The notes below the pieces were generated by a model. That model saw only the letters and a program-made list of their open reading frames with translations, did not search any database and was not told where the DNA came from. Below, one piece after another: positions 1 to 11,925 of a stretch of 64,000 nt of DNA. This DNA is from Ceratodon purpureus. Lineage: Eukaryota > Streptophyta > Bryopsida > Pseudoditrichales > Ditrichaceae. Numbering within the stretch: the first letter of the stretch is position 1; every line of letters starts with the position of its first letter. Position numbers and translations under genes: made by a program. The stretch is from positions 6,300,967 through 6,364,966 of the forward strand of contig CM026423.1 in assembly GCA_014871385.1 (NCBI GenBank), read 5' to 3'.

Positions 1-107
1 TTAGCGAAAACTGTATTTACATTAACTGAGCATTTGCCCACATGGAAATTTACTGCACAAACTGCCGAAATCTCTGCAAACGTTCGGATGGTTGAGAAGG
101 TGCGTAC

Positions 108-3100
108 GGGGGCAAGCACTTCTCGTGCCATGCTACAGGGCACCGTCTGCATTTGATGAGGTATAAGGACGGATCTGTCTTGTCTTCATCCAAGTTGCAG
201 CTTGCACACTTATGAAGTGGGCAGGTAAATGTTTCCAATTTCAGCTGGATGCGACATGCCAAATTGTTTTGTGCTGCTTCTGGAACAAGAAGCTTGGCCA
301 CACAACTGGGGTGGTAAAATCTCTTGCACTGCTTTGCCCCACATACAAAGACCTGTATCAGAATAGAATCACAAAGTTAGTTTTAGTTGGAAGGGATACG
401 CTTGGAGAGGCCATAATAATTTTGACAAAAGGACAATTTATGCACAAACAATTATAAAACTACCTGATTTTTATAGTAGAAAATATGCATGTGAAAAAGC
501 TGTAACGGACAAAGGAAAACAAAGTAAGCTTTCACACCTCCTGAGAATCAGTTGAATCGGTTGGCACAGTTGAGTAACCAAGCTTCCCGCAAGCAAAGCA
601 TTGGTGCTGCCCAGCCTCACAATTTGGGCACATCCAAGTCTGAACCTGCATTGAAGAAGAGAAAGGTGTAAGCTCAACACTGACACTAACCCGGGAAGAT
701 GCTCAAGGCAGTACTCATACTGACAGTGAAGTACCTATTTGAATGAGACGACCTAGATCATCAAAGGCTGGTTGATGAATTTCATGTTTCAAACACAGAA
801 TCTAGTAAAGTAGATCTCGACCATTTTCCAGGCATCTCCAGAGGGTATACAGACAATAAACATCACAACATACCAGAGTACTCAAATAACTGACAAGCAT
901 AGTTCAACAAATACAGACAAGAACTTTGTTAGATCCATGATCTGGAACAAGAATTTCCTGCATGAAACACCGACTTTCCAGCAGCATACCGACAAGTGAA
1001 TAAGCTTACACTGACAGCTGCTCTTGTAAGGCGAAGAGTTGGACACTTATTTTGCCATCCAGAATCTATTGTCGGATGAAAGGATCGCATGCATGGACCA
1101 TCGCAACTGCATGATTACACAGATCAAGTTTGAAATACAGTAGCTCCATGAAACACACATTCAGTGGTCAACACTAGTCTTGATAGAGTATTTTTGGACA
1201 TTCGAAATACTTCATGCGTTACTAACTACGGGTGGACAACCACTTTTTTCCTTAGAAAGTAAAGAAACCGTACCAAAGGAGCCTTTCAGTATTCTCCACA
1301 CCATCATCACAAAACGCACAAACATCAGGCTCATCAACCCAATCGTCATCTCCCACGGTGAATTTATCGCTTCCCTTTCCCTTCCTGAGTGAGGTTCGAC
1401 GTGCTGGTCGTCCGGGTTTCTTCTTCTTCTGTTCTGGGGTCAGCCTCTTCGAAAGGGGAAGGTCTGCCTCAATTGAAAATTCAGCGAGGCTACGCATCCT
1501 GGGACCTTGAGAGCTTGATTCTCCCCTTACAATATCCCCCGCTGAGGTGGCATCTTCATGACTAGAATTCTCTATCTTGACAATGCTTAGTCCTTCACAC
1601 GCGGGGGTTTCTGAAACAGGTGAGCACTCCGTTTTCACACGCGGCCTTTTCTTGTCCGAATCAGGACCCTGGTTTCAAAGCAAATCTCAATGTTATTCAG
1701 TACTAGAATTGAACACTTGCGAAGAAAGACTACAGTGCTGTGAAGAAATCAAAGAACCTTCCAAGGCTCAGGTCTGACTTCCTGTACTCACCTTAGCAAC
1801 TTGTGATCCCAGCTTCTTAAAAAGATTTGGAAAGAATTGCGGTATGATCTGCAAACAACAGAATCTCAGAGCAAGTTAACGGACAGATGCAACAACATAT
1901 AGTTGCTTTCCACCTTGAGAACCTAGAGCTAGAAGTGCCTCGTAGACGTCGAGACTAGTGGACAACTTGATGACGGAAGATGAGGATAGCAAGAAAGCAC
2001 ACACAACTGAAAATGAAACCACAATAAACCCCAAAGGAAACGGGAGATGTTACACAGTACCACAAACCACGATTCAGAACACGAAGACAAGAACTGTCCA
2101 ATCATCACTGCAAAATACCTCCCGTAAAGCTCTCAATGCACTTCTGGCCTACCGTACGTCAAACATTTAAGTTAAGGCCCAAGCGAAGAATTCCCAAGTC
2201 AACAAAACAGAAAGGGAGCGAAAACAGATGACAGTTAGTAAAAAGACTTCGTGATATACCTTTGAGTTGTGACTTATTGCTAACGTGATTATCAAATACG
2301 AAACGCAAAGCTCTTATTGCTCGCCATTAATCATGATATTCTCATTTACGGCTGGGTTAACTCATTTGATGTTAGTCACTGTCTAGTTCCGGTTCCACCA
2401 TTGAATTTTCTTATCTGTGTTGTTACTAGCGTAAGAAAAGAAAGGGACGAAGCTGCACAGAACGAAGAGAAGTAAGGAGCAGGAGTAGTCTAATGAACAA
2501 AGGAAATTCTAATATAAAAATCATTACCAACATCAACGCTGTACAGAACTACATACATTTTATACTAACACATTTTATTTGCACACAGAAACAGGCCCAC
2601 ATATGAGCTCCAATGTACTCACAGAAGACGCCTGCAATTTTGAATCGCTCGTCACAATCGACTGCAGCAGAAGAAATGCTTGGGCTAGATCTTTCTGATT
2701 CGCCTTCGTCTTGAATTCACTGCAGTTCCACAGTACCACATCAAGTTAACTCCCACCACAGACAAACGATGCCTCCATCCCCAAACAGGCACACAAAACT
2801 CTCACACCCGTAAAGCAAAACAACGCACCTGCACTCCTTGCGCACATACCGCCACACATCCCCTTTGGTCGAATTCGGACTCTGCTTCGCGAAGATCAAG
2901 AAATGAGCTGCCACCATCACCACCTTCATGGTCTCCAAGTAAAAATCCCGCGGCTTTCGCAGCTCCATCCTGCATAACCCAAACATCATCATCATCATAA
3001 TTTACTCCAAACCTGAAAAACCTACTATGAAACGAAAAACTCCACCCACAACCACCATTCCACGTACCATGCCCCGACCACCTGATGAACCAAGAACTTG

Positions 3101-3318
3101 GGCTTGCCCTCCACCGGCAGCTCCAATTTCCACAAGTCGATCTCCACCGTGACTTCTTGCAGCCCGTTACTCTTCCCCTGCGCGTACACCTTCTCCGCCG
3201 GCGCCCTCTCCCACTGGATTTCTTGAATGGCAAACGGCAGCTCCATCAACGACGGCCGCTTCGCCCCCGACTTCAAAAAGAAATCGTCCAGAAACTCGAT
3301 CGCCTCCGTCGTCTCCAT
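108..3318 (-). CDS. EDM2-like: EDM2-like PHD-finger chromatin regulator, 5' part (gene continues beyond the left edge)
   Basis: Eight exons join in frame: 3318-3068, 2969-2829, 2719-2623, 1848-1792, 1668-1274, 1106-1010, 645-538 and 352-108, giving about 463 codons. The N-terminus has the EDM2 layout: a short acidic start, a conserved block around residues 20-80 (PFAIQEIQW, WKLELP) and then WMELRKPRDFY. A basic linker (KKKKPGRPARR) follows. The PHD region starts near residue 298 with VCAFCDD, CDGPCMRSFHPT, then WMCPNCEAGQHQCFACG and KCKRF-type/FYHPSCVAKLL, TFTCPLHKCASC and CRRCPVAWHEKCLP. Arabidopsis EDM2 is a nuclear protein that binds histone marks and controls heterochromatic intron processing and polyadenylation. 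Those functions are family knowledge, not seen here. The C-terminal methyltransferase-like part would lie outside the window. The start at 3318 is the ATG that gives the conserved N-terminal block. The exon 8 donor is GTACGC and the following intron leaves the window. Confidence 0.85.
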
Positions 3319-4200
3319 CGCCTGACACCCGACTCAGTCAACCAATGCCAAAACAACCATCCCCACCCCCTCAACTCCGAAAACCCAACAAAACCCAGCA
3401 CCACTCCATCCCCACGAAACGCACCTCCAATGCGCCAGCTCCAAATTTACGCCACCAGGAACGCCCGCTCAAAATTCCCAATGTAAACCCACCCGCGACC
3501 CAACACCTGAAACGCAACCCACGATCACCAAACCAAACATCCTCGCATTCTCCTCTTCATCTCCACACACATCTCCTCCCCTTCCAATCACCACCTCAAC
3601 AGATCGCACCGAAACGACGAAACCCACAAAAATTCGACCTGGTCGAAAGAAACCAACCCACAAAAACGAACAACTTAGTGCTCAGTCCGAGAAAACCCAC
3701 CACAAAAAAGCGAATGTCGCAAGCTCAGGCTGCAGGACATGATCCTCAGAGTCGCATTGCATGATCCATAGCTCCCAATTCTCTTGCAACGCACTCCAAC
3801 TCTCGCAGCAAAATCTGTGTTCAAAAAACGCTCGCTAGCGCCTGCACTCCGCCTCTCTGTGTCGGGTCCCGCACTGGATGAAATTCCGTGGATGTGTCCT
3901 TTTATCATCGACTTTAGAGTAGGATTGGATGGAATACTGTTCTTCATCGGGATGCGTTACATCTGTCGGCTTTCCGAGGTGACTCTGATGGATGGATAGA
4001 TAGTTTATTCTGTTCCATGCAGTGGTGTTTTGGATGTAGGTTTGTGGATGTGGAGATCTTTCATTCGTTTCGTGGGAAGTGACGGGGATGTGATGGTCGG
4101 GTCAGGGGACACTAGGCTTGGATGCAAGTCGGTAGATGAATTGGTTTTCAGGAGCGCATTCGTCGGGTTTGGTGTTGGTTAATTATGGATCATAATATTT
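3319..4200. promoter_or_regulatory. Upstream region of the EDM2-like gene
   Basis: This stretch is the 5' flank and probable 5'UTR/promoter of the minus-strand gene. It is C-rich on the plus strand up to about 3660 and then becomes a GATGGATG-rich low-complexity tract (roughly 3880-4380). The open frames in both strands here look compositional. I could not place a TATA box or transcription start with confidence. Confidence 0.4.
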
Positions 4201-5319
4201 CTGTGAGTGGATGATTTCGTTCGTTCGTTCGTTGGGTCTGATATGATGGTAACAGGCAGTCTTGATGGATGAGGATGATGTGTGTGGATGAGTGATGGTT
4301 TCCTCGTACTGTTGTCGGGTCAGAGTTCGTTCAAGAGGTGTACTTACTGGTGAGTCACTTGGGGTGATGATGGAGGGCATTTCACTTGGTTGTACTTGGG
4401 TGGGGTGGGATGTGAGTGATTTGGAGGTTTTGTACTGAGGTGGGGAGATTTTGCATGGATTTTTATGGTGGAAGATTTGGAGGGAGATTTGGAAACTCTT
4501 TGACTTGAATTGATTGTGTAAGATGGAAGTTGGATAAGATGATTTGCATTAAGATTTTGTTTTTAGTTGATTTGTAAATGAATCCTGAATTGATTTCTTT
4601 GAGGATATTGTTTTTTTTTTTTTTTTTTCAGGATTTTCTTTTAATCAAAATGAATCAGAATGAATGGATTTTGTGAATGAATTAAAGTATGAGAAGTGGA
4701 CATATTAAAAACTGAAATATTTGATGAGAATCCACAGAATTATATTTTGGTTTTTTTAGAATATAACGATCCCTTTGAGATAATGCTTGATATATACTCA
4801 TGGTAACTTCTTGAGGCCATGAGCTCTAAAATTGAATTTTATTGGAAGCATATATTATGTTCATATATTTATGTGTGATTTTGTTTTATAATGCATGTTC
4901 TATAATGTGTTAATGTTATATTATAATGTTGAGAATTTTACAAAAATTAAAAATCACTTTACATTTTTAACATTTGTACTGTTTATGACTATTTTTACAT
5001 TAATCATAAGATCTATTAAACAAAGAGTTGATCAGCTTAGGGACAGGGACAAGGACAAGGAGCAATTTAGAGCCGTGTCTAGACTACCAGCTTACATTAG
5101 AACTCGCACTCCTACGCGATCGTCATTTGCTCTAGCGTACAGCAGAACCAGTAACAGTTGCAGCCCTTCCATGTTCATATCAGAAATCGCCACAATGGAA
5201 TTTATCTACTCCTTCGTCTCGTGCTTGCTCGCGTTAGAATTCCATTTTCGTGCTAAGACTTCGTAACTATTTCGATAATGAAATGATTAAATGAACAAAA
5301 GTTTAATGATACCTTCCAG
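4201..5319. other. AT-rich spacer, no gene seen
   Basis: This is low-complexity AT-rich DNA with a poly-T run near 4610-4628. The open frame at 4895-5266 shows no recognisable domain and no coding bias. No supported gene. Confidence 0.5.
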
Positions 5320-6425
5320 AACTGCTGCCACCTCGATTGCAGTAGCCGAATGAACTTCCACCGAGAGGCTGTTGCTAGTGCCTACAATCTTTTCATGAAG
5401 CACTCTAATTGTCGGGCAACAACAACCTCCCAATGCTAAGGTCCAAAACCTTTTCTATGTATTTGGACTCCTCTAACCTCTTGTTAACTATTTGCACTTT
5501 CTCCTATGTATTCTTCATCAGTGCCTCGATAGATGGTGACAAATTGTCCCTGCTCAGAGTATATGTGAACCCCTAAAGGTTCAAGCCGTTTTTGGACCTC
5601 CAAGACCAAAAACTGTGATTTTTGACAACCTTGTAGAAGTTGAAGTATGATTCTTAATTTTTTATTTTTTGATACATCCAACCGTAAGATCTTAAACCTA
5701 ATTACCTGCACTAATAGCATGTCAAATTTCAACGGTTGGATCTTTACCTTTTGTGAGATTATAGCATTCAAAGGTACAAAAACTACAATATGGTAAAACT
5801 TAAATGATGTGAAATGCTTTTAGTTTTTTAAAAAAGTTAATGGTTAAAAGTTAAGTCCTTGAGTTTTTTAAATTACTGGAATTTTATTAAAAAAAAATTC
5901 CTAAATCTCAAATTTTGACAAATTTTGAAAGAAAAATTTGTAAAAATACCAAAAACTTTGAAGGTTGTTTTTGTAATTTTTGGAGGCTTCCCTTGTAAAA
6001 TTGGTAAACTTTTTTACTTAGGCCACTTTGGATTTCGAGTAGTGAATTGGTTATGAACACATTTCCAAAAAAAAAAAATTTAAAAACCTAATTTTAAACT
6101 GCCCGTTTTGGACTTGAAACCTAAAATTTCTAGATGAAGGTTCTAAAAGTGAAATTTGGCTTTGAAAATTTTACCACATACACTTTGTGGTATAAGGAGC
6201 ATCCAGTAAAATTATTAGGCAAAAATATTACTTTTAACCCCTTCATCTAGGCTGCCCGAAACAGCCGAGAGCCATTTTGGATTTCCAGAACCTTTAGAGG
6301 TTAAGTTTCTCACGGTTTCTGCTCAGTCTCTCAATCTCTTCACTTTGATGAAAAGCCGTGGCCTGCAACTCCTCAATCTGCCTCACGATCAATTCCATTT
6401 GCTCCCTAATACCTACAAAGATTAG
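5320..6425 (-). repeat. Decayed gag-like retroelement fragment, copy 1 (interrupted)
   Basis: On the minus strand, 6425-6330 reads as a coiled-coil-like peptide (MELIVRQIEELQATAFHQ) that resembles plant retroelement gag tails. The same block, with a stop codon in it, recurs in copy 2 at 11450-11925. The 5320-5568 part also aligns by eye to copy 2, including a shared CCTTTTCTATGTATT string. Copy 1 is split by the 5569-6301 insertion, which copy 2 lacks. The family assignment to gag is weak. The homology between the two copies is clear. Confidence 0.55.
5569..6301. mobile_element. 733-bp MITE-like insertion inside retroelement copy 1
   Basis: The ends form an imperfect terminal inverted repeat: ACCCCTAAAGGTTC at 5569-5582 and GAACCTTTAGAGGT at 6288-6301 (13 of 14 pairing). 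The paralogous repeat at 11.45-11.93 kb runs straight across this point, so it acts as an empty site. The interior is AT-rich with no coding potential. Flanking GTGAA and GTTAA could be a decayed target duplication but this is not certain. Confidence 0.6.
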
Positions 6426-7807
6426 ACTTCTCAACTTCACTTTCCAATAAGAGATTGGAGTTGTTGCCAATTGTTATTGCATCATCTGTCCCGATTTCTT
6501 CACCAAGCATCTAAATTCTACCCCCATAGGTCCTCTTCTCCTGAATAAGATTCAAAAGTGAGGACCTCTTCATCGAACATTTTTTCAACAATGTGGTTTT
6601 TGTTAATTATCATATTAGTGCTTGTGAATTGAGACGTGACGTTATGCACATTCTTTCTGCTCTTTTGGTTAATTGAATCAGTTTTTTTAATTATATAGAT
6701 TTATAATTTATATATGAGTACTGGTGCCGGAAAGGCCAATGATTTGCGGTGGTGTATTTGCAACCGCATACAACAACAATGTAAAGTTTTTAGATAAAGG
6801 AAACAACAATATAATCTATATATACATACATTTATATTTATATTACATTGATTTCTATAAAAAAAAATTAAAAAAAAGTATAAGAGTCATTTCAATTGAT
6901 ATGGATGTTTGTATCAATATATCAATATTAAATAATAACCTACAAATAGAATTTAGTATAAATCAATTTCTTTTCAATACGTTGATGTTGTATGGATTTA
7001 TGGAGAAATTGAAAAACTTCAAAATAAATGTATATACATATATTCAAAAGACAATTTCATATAAAGCTTTTATTCAAACCAAATGTCTTATCCCAAAAAT
7101 AAAAAATAAAAAATAAAAAAATAGATAAACGCTAAAAATTGAACTTCTCTAAGTATTCTTAAATAACATTACTTATTAATAATACATTCATAATTTATTT
7201 TATTTTAATCATAGATTTTAAATTGAAATTAACAATATATTTGAATTTTTATTATTGTAAATTTACTTATTTGGAACATATAAATTTTTAATGAAAAAAT
7301 ACATTTATATATTCACATATCTACAAATTATACATATTTTATGCCTTTGTGTTTGTATTTTCATTTAAGGCATGTATTTTGTATATCGACTTATACATTT
7401 ACATATAATGTTCATCAATTCATGTATTAAAGGAAGTTGAACTTGGATTAGCAATCATGAGATGGCAGATCCAACGCTCCAATTATTTCTTTTCGTCACT
7501 AGAACTACTTTCATTTTGTCTTACCTTGTCTCTATGGATGTTTCAATATACATTAAGTGCTCATGGTAGATCATGTAATGAAAATTAATGTCTACATTCC
7601 ATTCCAAATTGTAAATCACCGATGAACCAAGAATTTGGTAAAAGGTGCTCCAAAAAGTTGGAGAGATGGACAATTCAATTCTATATAATAACTTAATCGA
7701 ATAGCAACTTGGATAGTGCCCATCATCACAAAAGAAACCTCTTCTTAGCAAATTTCTACAAACAAATTCTGCAAATTCATCAAATGCTAACAAGCAAGAC
7801 AAATTAG

Positions 7808-7839
<32 letters not shown>

Positions 7840-8789
7840 GACAATAAAAAAATGTCTTATCTCATGACTGAGATAAACTGTCGCATTAGCCATACGACGT
7901 TGAATTGCGAAGAAAGACACCATTGCTTGAATTCAAGAAACTCTAGAAAGACGCTAAAAAAACAATAGTAACAATAAGTACAAGTCTCTCATTAAAAATC
8001 AGAATACAAACAAATTTTTAAACAAATGTATATTGTTTACAATTTTAATCCTCACCTTATCCAAAATTGTAAATACTAATACAAAAAGAGGTTGCAAGAA
8101 AAAACAATAGTAGGTACAAATTTTTTAATGGAAAAACAAAATGCAAAGACTAATCTAAGAAAATGTGTATTGTTCACAATAAATCCCAATCCTCCGTAGT
8201 CTTCTCTAAAATTGAAACATTATGCAGTAACTGCAAGCACTAGGACTTAAAAACTATAGAAAAGCAGAATCCCACTAGACCCCACCGTTATCTACCTAAA
8301 CCCTGTGCAATTGCAATGGCTCTCTGCTTTGGTAGGGAAATGCCAACATCTGCTGATGTCCAAACATCGAAACCTCTAGAATTATTTTTATACATCATTA
8401 TAGGTTTTCTATAAATACTTTAATTCTAATGATTTCAGGGTAAATTTATTTTAAGTTTCACTTTTCAACTAACACTTTTGTTTTATTCTTAGACACTATT
8501 TTCCGATATTTATTTCATGATTTAGTTATATATATATATTTTAGTTTATTAGTTTTTTTGTGATTTCTTTATTTTCTTTCTTTATTCTCTCTCTCATTCT
8601 TTTTTTTGTTAATAAGCACTCTATTTTCACAATTCTTGCTATGATGAACTTTCAACCTCTAAACACAAATGTCAGTGCTGCATATTTCATGATGGACTTT
8701 TGTGATTTACCTAATATGTTTGGGGAATTAATAAGGCTTGCTGTACATATATCCCATTTACGAGACCTAAATAATTATAAGGTGTGAAT
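6426..8789. other. AT-rich spacer, no gene seen
   Basis: This is AT-rich DNA with poly-A/T runs (for example 7820-7838 and 8510-8570). The open frames at 6724-7116, 7521-7844 and 8560-8787 are low-complexity and match no family I recognise. Confidence 0.5.
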
Positions 8790-9732
8790 AAACATAATTT
8801 CTGATCTTGTAAATGTGAAGGTAAACGATGGAGATGCAATTGAGAAGAGGCAACATTACAAGCGTTTGATTTGCAATGAGTTGTGCAAAAACCACGATTT
8901 GACTTTAACAATTAGTGGCCATGACCTTATCCTTTCAAATAGTCGAGTGAATATCCCGCTTGAAACTTTGGTGGAATCTCTGCATATTTGTCAACATAAG
9001 GAATAATGAGTGAAATTCTATGGAATGAAGTGGGCTTATGAAAAGGCCCAACCTAAAATTGATCATTATATACAACTCCACACAACTTTTCACGCCACGG
9101 CAAATATTGTAAAACAAAATATTTTTGATATTGGGATCAAACTACCTCCTACAGAACTTAGAAAAGAACATTTTCAACTTTAGTGAAAGTCAAAGATTTG
9201 CCCATCAAATATTTAGAAATGTACGTGTGCATGAGATGTTCAATATTATAGATTTTGGATTCATTGAATTTACAATCCGGAGGCACCCAATGGTTGGAAC
9301 CATTAAAATCTATCAATTTCACAAATAACAAAGATTTGTTTAGATGAAGCCCAACCAAGCGTTAGAACTATGCGCACCCCGTTGGATCAAATGAAGATAT
9401 TATTACAAACTTGGGAAGGCTACGGAGATGATGAACTAAAGGAGCACCTATTGGGCACTACAATTGAAATATCAATAAAGAATGTCCATATTATGATGGA
9501 GGCATATAATACTTGTATAGGAATGGATCTATTAACTATTCAAGGCATAGAAAGGATATTAGGAGGGCGTTTTGATGTTCAAAGCATTCCAATCAACGAG
9601 ATTGTGGCAATGTTTTTGAATAAGCTCGAAGTATTGATGGTTAAAGTTCGTGGTGCAAATGAAAAGACGACAACTACTAGAATGAAGACCGCTTTAAGAG
9701 AGGCAACCCATGCTACATCATTTCATTGTTGA
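8790..9732 (+). pseudogene. Orphan coding-like remnants, unrecognised
   Basis: Several adjacent plus-strand frames have a more normal amino-acid mix than the surrounding spacer: 8815-9006, 9030-9174, 9125-9328 and 9370-9732 (the last about 120 codons). Stops and frame changes separate them, so any ancestral gene is broken. No motif allows a family name. They could be remnants of a mobile element or of a host gene. An alternative is chance open frames in AT-rich DNA. Confidence 0.3.
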
Positions 9733-10239
9733 CAATCGTGCCTATCAAGACGATTTTTTTAATTTTTTTTACAAATACTAGATATAAAGTAATCAAAATT
9801 ATAGGTGTATTCTATACGTGCATTTTTAGATTATTCTCAGAGATTTGAACGTTTCATAAGATACAACCTCGGAAGTATATAGGAAAGCCTAGCAACATGC
9901 TGGACGCTTAGCCTTAGGAAACACAGAAAGGACGGATTCTAGGCACCTCGCAAAGGCAAGGCAAGGCTACGCGACGCGACGCGACGCACGCATTTGGCAA
10001 AGAGTGAGTGCATCCAACAAAGCCACTTTCTCAAGTCTTGAAGCAAAATGCATGTAAAATTTATTTCATGAAATATCAAAATATAGAATACAAATGAATA
10101 AAGTTGTTCAAAATTCACCAATGTACACAGTATTACAAATTTATGAACCTTACGTACTAAGCTAGTCCTCCTAAGTTTCAACTTCTATTGGCCTTGCTTT
10201 CACAAACCTCCTCCAATGAATACCATGTTTCTTAACAAA
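9733..10239. other. Spacer with short GCGAC repeats
   Basis: No gene seen. A short GC-rich tandem patch (CGACGCGACGCGACGC, about 9970-9990) stands out from the AT-rich background. Confidence 0.4.
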
Positions 10240-10458
10240 AATACGTGCGGCTTCAACTTGATCAACGTATTCATGAGCAGTGGGCATGTGATTCCGAGGC
10301 TTGTGTTCTTCGCTAGAAGAGATATTCCTGAGGGCGACGAGATGCGGTATAGCTATGCTACCTGCAGAAAATTTGTTGGTGGTGCCTTGGGAGAGGTGTT
10401 GCCTTGCTATTGTGGAACTGAGGGTTGCCTCGGCTTCCTTCCTTCTAGGCCCACATGA
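10240..10458 (+). pseudogene. Isolated C-terminal SET/post-SET fragment, SUVR3-like
   Basis: The frame reads NVFMSSGHVIPRLVFFARRD, then IPEGDEMRYSYA and, after a spacer, LPCYCGTEGCLGFLPS and a stop. This matches the end of plant SUVR3-type histone lysine methyltransferases: the end of the SET domain with the F/YSY tyrosine motif, then the Cys-rich post-SET CxCxxxxCxG followed by the natural C-terminus. No pre-SET or N-terminal SET exons are visible for kilobases upstream on this strand, and no clear acceptor precedes the block. I therefore call it a gene fragment. It could be the last exon of a gene with a very long intron, which I cannot rule out. Confidence 0.65.
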
Positions 10459-11449
10459 TCATGCTTATCCCAACCAATTCTTTCATGGCTTAGTCGAGAG
10501 TAGAGAACACATCGGTCATTGTGACCAACAAATGTTTCTGGAGGTTTCTTACACCTTACCAATCACTTTGTACTCTTGTAAAATGCAGATCTGATGCTAC
10601 ATCGGCATGATCATTCCATCTCAATTTCAATCATACTGAATGAAGTGTAAAACGTTGCAATCCATGTCCGCAATCCATGACTCGCCCATGTTGGACTGAC
10701 CTCCTATAACCTCATGCTCGAAAGATCATGGCAATGTTTGGTGATTTTGTACCTGAAATACAGACATGAAATGGATTCCAGAGTTTTCAGTCCCCATCAT
10801 CAGAGCTTAGTTACATGTCGAATATAAACTTGCATGTTTTAGATAATGAGATGATTTGTTTGTGTGGCAAGCAACGACTTAAGCTTCAGCTTAAATAGAA
10901 GGGTTCAATTTTTCCATCGTTCATTCTCACATTTCACAAGTATGGCCATCTTGGGGGAAGGCGCATGTCAAGCGATGGCGATTCAGGTGGAGGTGAAGAT
11001 GGCAAAACTGAAGAAGGTGAAGGTGGAAGTGATGAAGGAGAAGGTGATTATTAGTCTGCCATGCAGAGAGTTGGTTTTGAAGAGGAGTTCGGAGAGGTGG
11101 CCACCAAAAATTTATAAAAATAAAACTTTATCATGGCACTTTCTGTTCTGTTGTACCAAACATTTTGTCGTTTAAGAGTATGACATGGCTTAAATAGTGG
11201 CATGCACTTAAAAGACCTTTTGCTAATGAAAAAATAGGTCATAGAAACTAAAATCAATATGAAAAAAATCAACTTTTTTTGCGTTAGTTTGGAACCTCAA
11301 CCTTGATATCATCAATCTATGTTTGAAAACGCTCAAGATCTTTGTCATACAAAGATACATGTTTTTTTCAAGACATTTTACAATTCTGTAAGCGCCACAT
11401 ACATATGATTTTATTTGCCTCAAACGTCTCATCCTTATGGCATTGTAGT
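10459..11449. other. Downstream flank of the SET fragment, no gene seen
   Basis: Moderately AT-rich. The open frames at 10864-11175 and 11051-11432 have no recognisable domain. A GA-rich patch lies at 10985-11045. Confidence 0.4.
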
Positions 11450-11925
11450 ACTTCCGCTAAAATAAATCTAAATAGGCTTTGAACTTGTTCATAAGTTCTT
11501 GCCAAGCTATAGGTTCCAGAATACAAAGCACTCGAGCTTCCAAAACAATTGCTACCTTAATTGAAGTGAGTAAACGGACTACCGCCAAGAAGGTGTTGGC
11601 TATTACCTGCAATTTTTTAATGAAGCGTTTAAATCATTGATTAACAACAACCTCTCAACGACTAAATTCAAAAACCTTTTCTATGTATTCAAATTAATTT
11701 CCTTTTTGAAACTATATGCATTTTTTCATATGGATTCTTCAATAAATCCTAAAAAAGTGTCTATTGAAGGTCTGGATGGTAATAGACTCACTTAGCTTAG
11801 AGTGTATGTTAAGTCTCATAATTTTTACTCAATCTCATTACTTTGATGAGAAGCCGTAGCCTACAGCTCTCCAATTTGCTTCACCATGAAATTCATATAT
11901 TCCTTCGTTCCTACAATATCACACT
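11450..11925 (-). repeat. Decayed gag-like retroelement fragment, copy 2 (uninterrupted)
   Basis: This aligns by eye to 5320-5568 plus 6302-6425. The minus-strand reading around 11915-11830 is parallel to copy 1 (VKQIGEL, then an in-frame TAG, then ATASHQSNEIE). It lacks the 733-bp insertion found in copy 1. Confidence 0.5.
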
